DNA from: Candidatus Saccharimonadota bacterium
GTDB taxonomy: Bacteria; Patescibacteriota; Saccharimonadia; Saccharimonadales; Saccharimonadaceae
DNA: 12,041 nucleotides
Assembly: GCA_028289185.1 (NCBI GenBank)
Contig: JAQGGV010000060.1
Coordinates: forward strand, 1-12,041
Direction of reading: 5' to 3'
Below the pieces are notes generated by a model. It was not told the origin of the DNA. It saw only the letters and a program-made list of their open reading frames with translations, and made no database searches. The position numbers and the translations under genes were made by a program. Numbering within the stretch: the first letter of the stretch is position 1; each line of letters opens with the position of its first letter. Below are positions 10,785 to 12,041 of the stretch, one piece after another.

Positions 10785-10813
10785 ATTATACAAAAAAACG
10801 ATGCAAAAAGCAA
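10785..10813 (-). promoter_or_regulatory. Promoter of gene 10376-10714
   Basis: On the minus strand TTGCTT (10808-10813), a 17-bp spacer and a perfect TATAAT (10785-10790) predict a start near 10778, about 64 nt before the GTG. Confidence 0.6.
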
Positions 10814-10839
10814 ATTTTGTATGGTGTTAGGTAAGTAAG

Positions 10840-10871
10840 CTGACAGAGGTAGGAAAATATGACTCTGCCAG
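10840..10871 (-). terminator. Possible terminator of the oxidoreductase gene
   Basis: CTGGCAGAG and CTCTGTCAG (9 pairs with one G-U) enclose a 14-nt loop, 7 nt past the stop codon. The tail CTTACTTACC is not U-rich, so it is a weak candidate. Confidence 0.4.
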
Positions 10872-10878
10872 GTATCGG

Positions 10879-12041
10879 TTATGCGAGTTTGCCAGCAGCT
10901 ACGCGGATTGCCTCTGACCATGTCAGGAATGCATGGGGAGTGGCGGCAACCTCGGTGGCGGTTAGGCCATATTTGATGGCGAGGGCAAGTTCGTGAATCA
11001 ACTCCCCTGCCCCGGGTGCCATAATCGTTGCGCCAATTACAACACCTTTTTTATCACAAATAATCTTGACGAAGCCATCACGGAAATCACTGGTATTGCT
11101 GCGGGTGACTATGTTTAGCGGTGCAAATGCCTTTTTGATATTCAAATCCCGTCGCAGGCAATCGTCCTCGGTCAGGCCGACAGAGGCGATTTGCGGATAG
11201 GTAAAAACGACTTTTGGCGTGGCAACGTAGTCGGGGATAAGCTTGTTTTTGCTGATCAGGTTGCTGACAGCGATACGGCTTTCCAGTAGGGCTGTATGAG
11301 TGTAACTGTGGCGGCCGATGACATCGCCGGCCCCGTAGATGTGTTTGACGTTGGTCTGCAAATACTCGTTGACGTGGATACCGTTGGCATCGTACAGAAC
11401 ACCGGCGTTTTCTAGGCCGATGTCGACGTTGGGCGTGCTGCCAGCCGCAATCAGGACGGCGTCAACCCGCAGGGAATGCTCCTGGCCGCCACGACCGTAA
11501 ATGATGCGATGGGCGATGTTTTCTTTCTCGACAACTAGGGTACGGGTCTGGGTGAGTACCGTAATATTTTTTGCGGCCAGTAATTTCTCTAATGTCTCCC
11601 CTGCCTCACTGTCATAGTCCGGCAGCAGGCGAGCGGCGATTTCGGCGATGTAGACCTTGGTGCCGAATATAGCCATTAACTGGGCGAGTTCGACAGACGA
11701 GGTACCACCACCAATAATGTAGAGCGTTTTGGGCGGTCGGATTGCATCGAGCATGGTTCGCGGTGTGTCGTAGTCGCTGTCGGCAAGTCCCTGAATATCG
11801 GGGATAAGTGAATCGCTACCAGTTGCGACGAGGAATGAGGCAGCAGAGTAATTGCGGCGATTGACGCTGATTTCGTGTGGCGACAGGAAGTGCGCTTCGC
11901 CGTGGATGGTTGTGATGCCTTCGTTTTCGTAATATTTACGATTACCACCTGCCCCAGTTCGTTTGACTGCCAGGTCTTTCCAGGCGCGAAGGGTCGGGTA
12001 GTTGTAACTGATGGCGCTGGTGCGCAGGCCAAAGCGGGCGC
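10879..12041 (-). CDS. FAD/NAD(P)-dependent pyridine nucleotide-disulfide oxidoreductase (5' end outside the window)
   Basis: The frame is open from the right edge to TAA 10879-10881, giving the C-terminal 386 residues or so of a class I flavoprotein like dihydrolipoamide dehydrogenase or mercuric reductase. Visible parts in order are the end of the FAD domain with SFLVATGSDSLIPDIQG, the NAD(P)-binding fold LYIIGGGTSSVELAQLMAIF, VLIAAGSTPNVD, the second FAD contact HIYGAGDVIG, and the dimerisation domain beginning TPKVVFTYPQIASVGLTEDD. It ends TPHAFLTWSEAIRVAAGKLA. Classical enzymes have HPTLSE, with His five residues before Glu; here the aligned residue is Phe and a His lies seven residues before Glu, as I recall for mercuric-reductase-like proteins with IHPYPT-type ends. 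The redox-active Cys pair would be beyond the edge, so substrate and activity cannot be judged. It does not look like part of the GC-rich units. Confidence 0.9.
   Translation of the reverse strand, partial: ARFGLRTSAISYNYPTLRAWKDLAVKRTGAGGNRKYYENEGITTIHGEAHFLSPHEISVNRRNYSAASFLVATGSDSLIPDIQGLADSDYDTPRTMLDAIRPPKTLYIIGGGTSSVELAQLMAIFGTKVYIAEIAARLLPDYDSEAGETLEKLLAAKNITVLTQTRTLVVEKENIAHRIIYGRGGQEHSLRVDAVLIAAGSTPNVDIGLENAGVLYDANGIHVNEYLQTNVKHIYGAGDVIGRHSYTHTALLESRIAVSNLISKNKLIPDYVATPKVVFTYPQIASVGLTEDDCLRRDLNIKKAFAPLNIVTRSNTSDFRDGFVKIICDKKGVVIGATIMAPGAGELIHELALAIKYGLTATEVAATPHAFLTWSEAIRVAAGKLA

Noticed and set aside
9057..10813. Integron cassette array
   Set aside because: The single-gene units look cassette-like, but I found no GTTRRRY/RYYYAAC attC pairs in the hairpins and no integrase gene in the window. 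The repeats also lie on the ribosome binding sites.
11676..12032. Possible frameshift in the oxidoreductase, suggested by an apparent start at 11754
   Set aside because: Translation upstream of 11754 in the same frame is open to the window edge and gives expected FAD-domain sequence (LVATGSDSLIPDIQG), so the gene is only cut by the window.
1..12041. CRISPR arrays, insertion sequences or transposase genes
   Set aside because: No regularly spaced direct repeats and no transposase- or Cas-like protein could be seen.

Overview
The window looks like a compact, moderately AT-rich bacterial genome, most plausibly a Patescibacteria/CPR member of the Candidatus Saccharibacteria type. This is an inference from small tightly packed genes, overlapping stop codons, apparently leaderless mRNAs and small membrane proteins; no marker gene proves it. 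TGA is used as a normal stop, so the Gly-recoding CPR lineages are unlikely.

Layout. Positions 1-520 hold the start of an unrecognised minus-strand gene. Positions 521-1600 form a small-RNA and cell-division block: a CAU-anticodon tRNA (minus), an FtsL/DivIC-like septum protein (plus) and the initiator tRNA (plus), whose 3' end forms one arm of a 32-bp palindrome. A small minus-strand membrane protein follows. Positions 2113-6224 form one regulatory unit. It contains a DUF347/COG4705 membrane protein overlapping a DUF2127 protein, a divergent small exported protein, and an operon of OmpR-type regulator, histidine kinase and a second DUF347/COG4705 paralogue. Three promoters here carry half-sites like TCTCATG at 11-bp spacing, the arrangement expected for an OmpR/PhoB-type regulator. 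Positions 6322-8980 hold an unrecognised minus gene, a CHASE3 histidine kinase coupled to a stand-alone receiver, and a small convergent membrane protein.

Positions 8991-10813 are the most unusual part. Three consecutive minus-strand, visibly GC-richer single-gene units (9122-9496, 9687-10088, 10376-10714) share one architecture: leader hairpin(s), Shine-Dalgarno, short ORF, strong 3' hairpin, and then a 3'-UTR segment complementary to that gene's own Shine-Dalgarno region. The middle gene has a different Shine-Dalgarno sequence and its 3' complement differs to match. The imperfect positions bordering or inside each duplex become G-U pairs only in the sense mRNA. I think this is a candidate undescribed end-to-end mRNA closure system that would mask the ribosome binding site. 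The window ends in the C-terminal part of a flavoprotein pyridine nucleotide-disulfide oxidoreductase (minus).

Regulatory contrast: several AT-rich genes (959, 2113, 3771, 6919 on plus; 6804 on minus) have a -10 box placed so that transcription should begin at or within a few bases of the ATG, while the GC-rich units and the small proteins starting at 1957 and 3651 have leaders with Shine-Dalgarno sequences.
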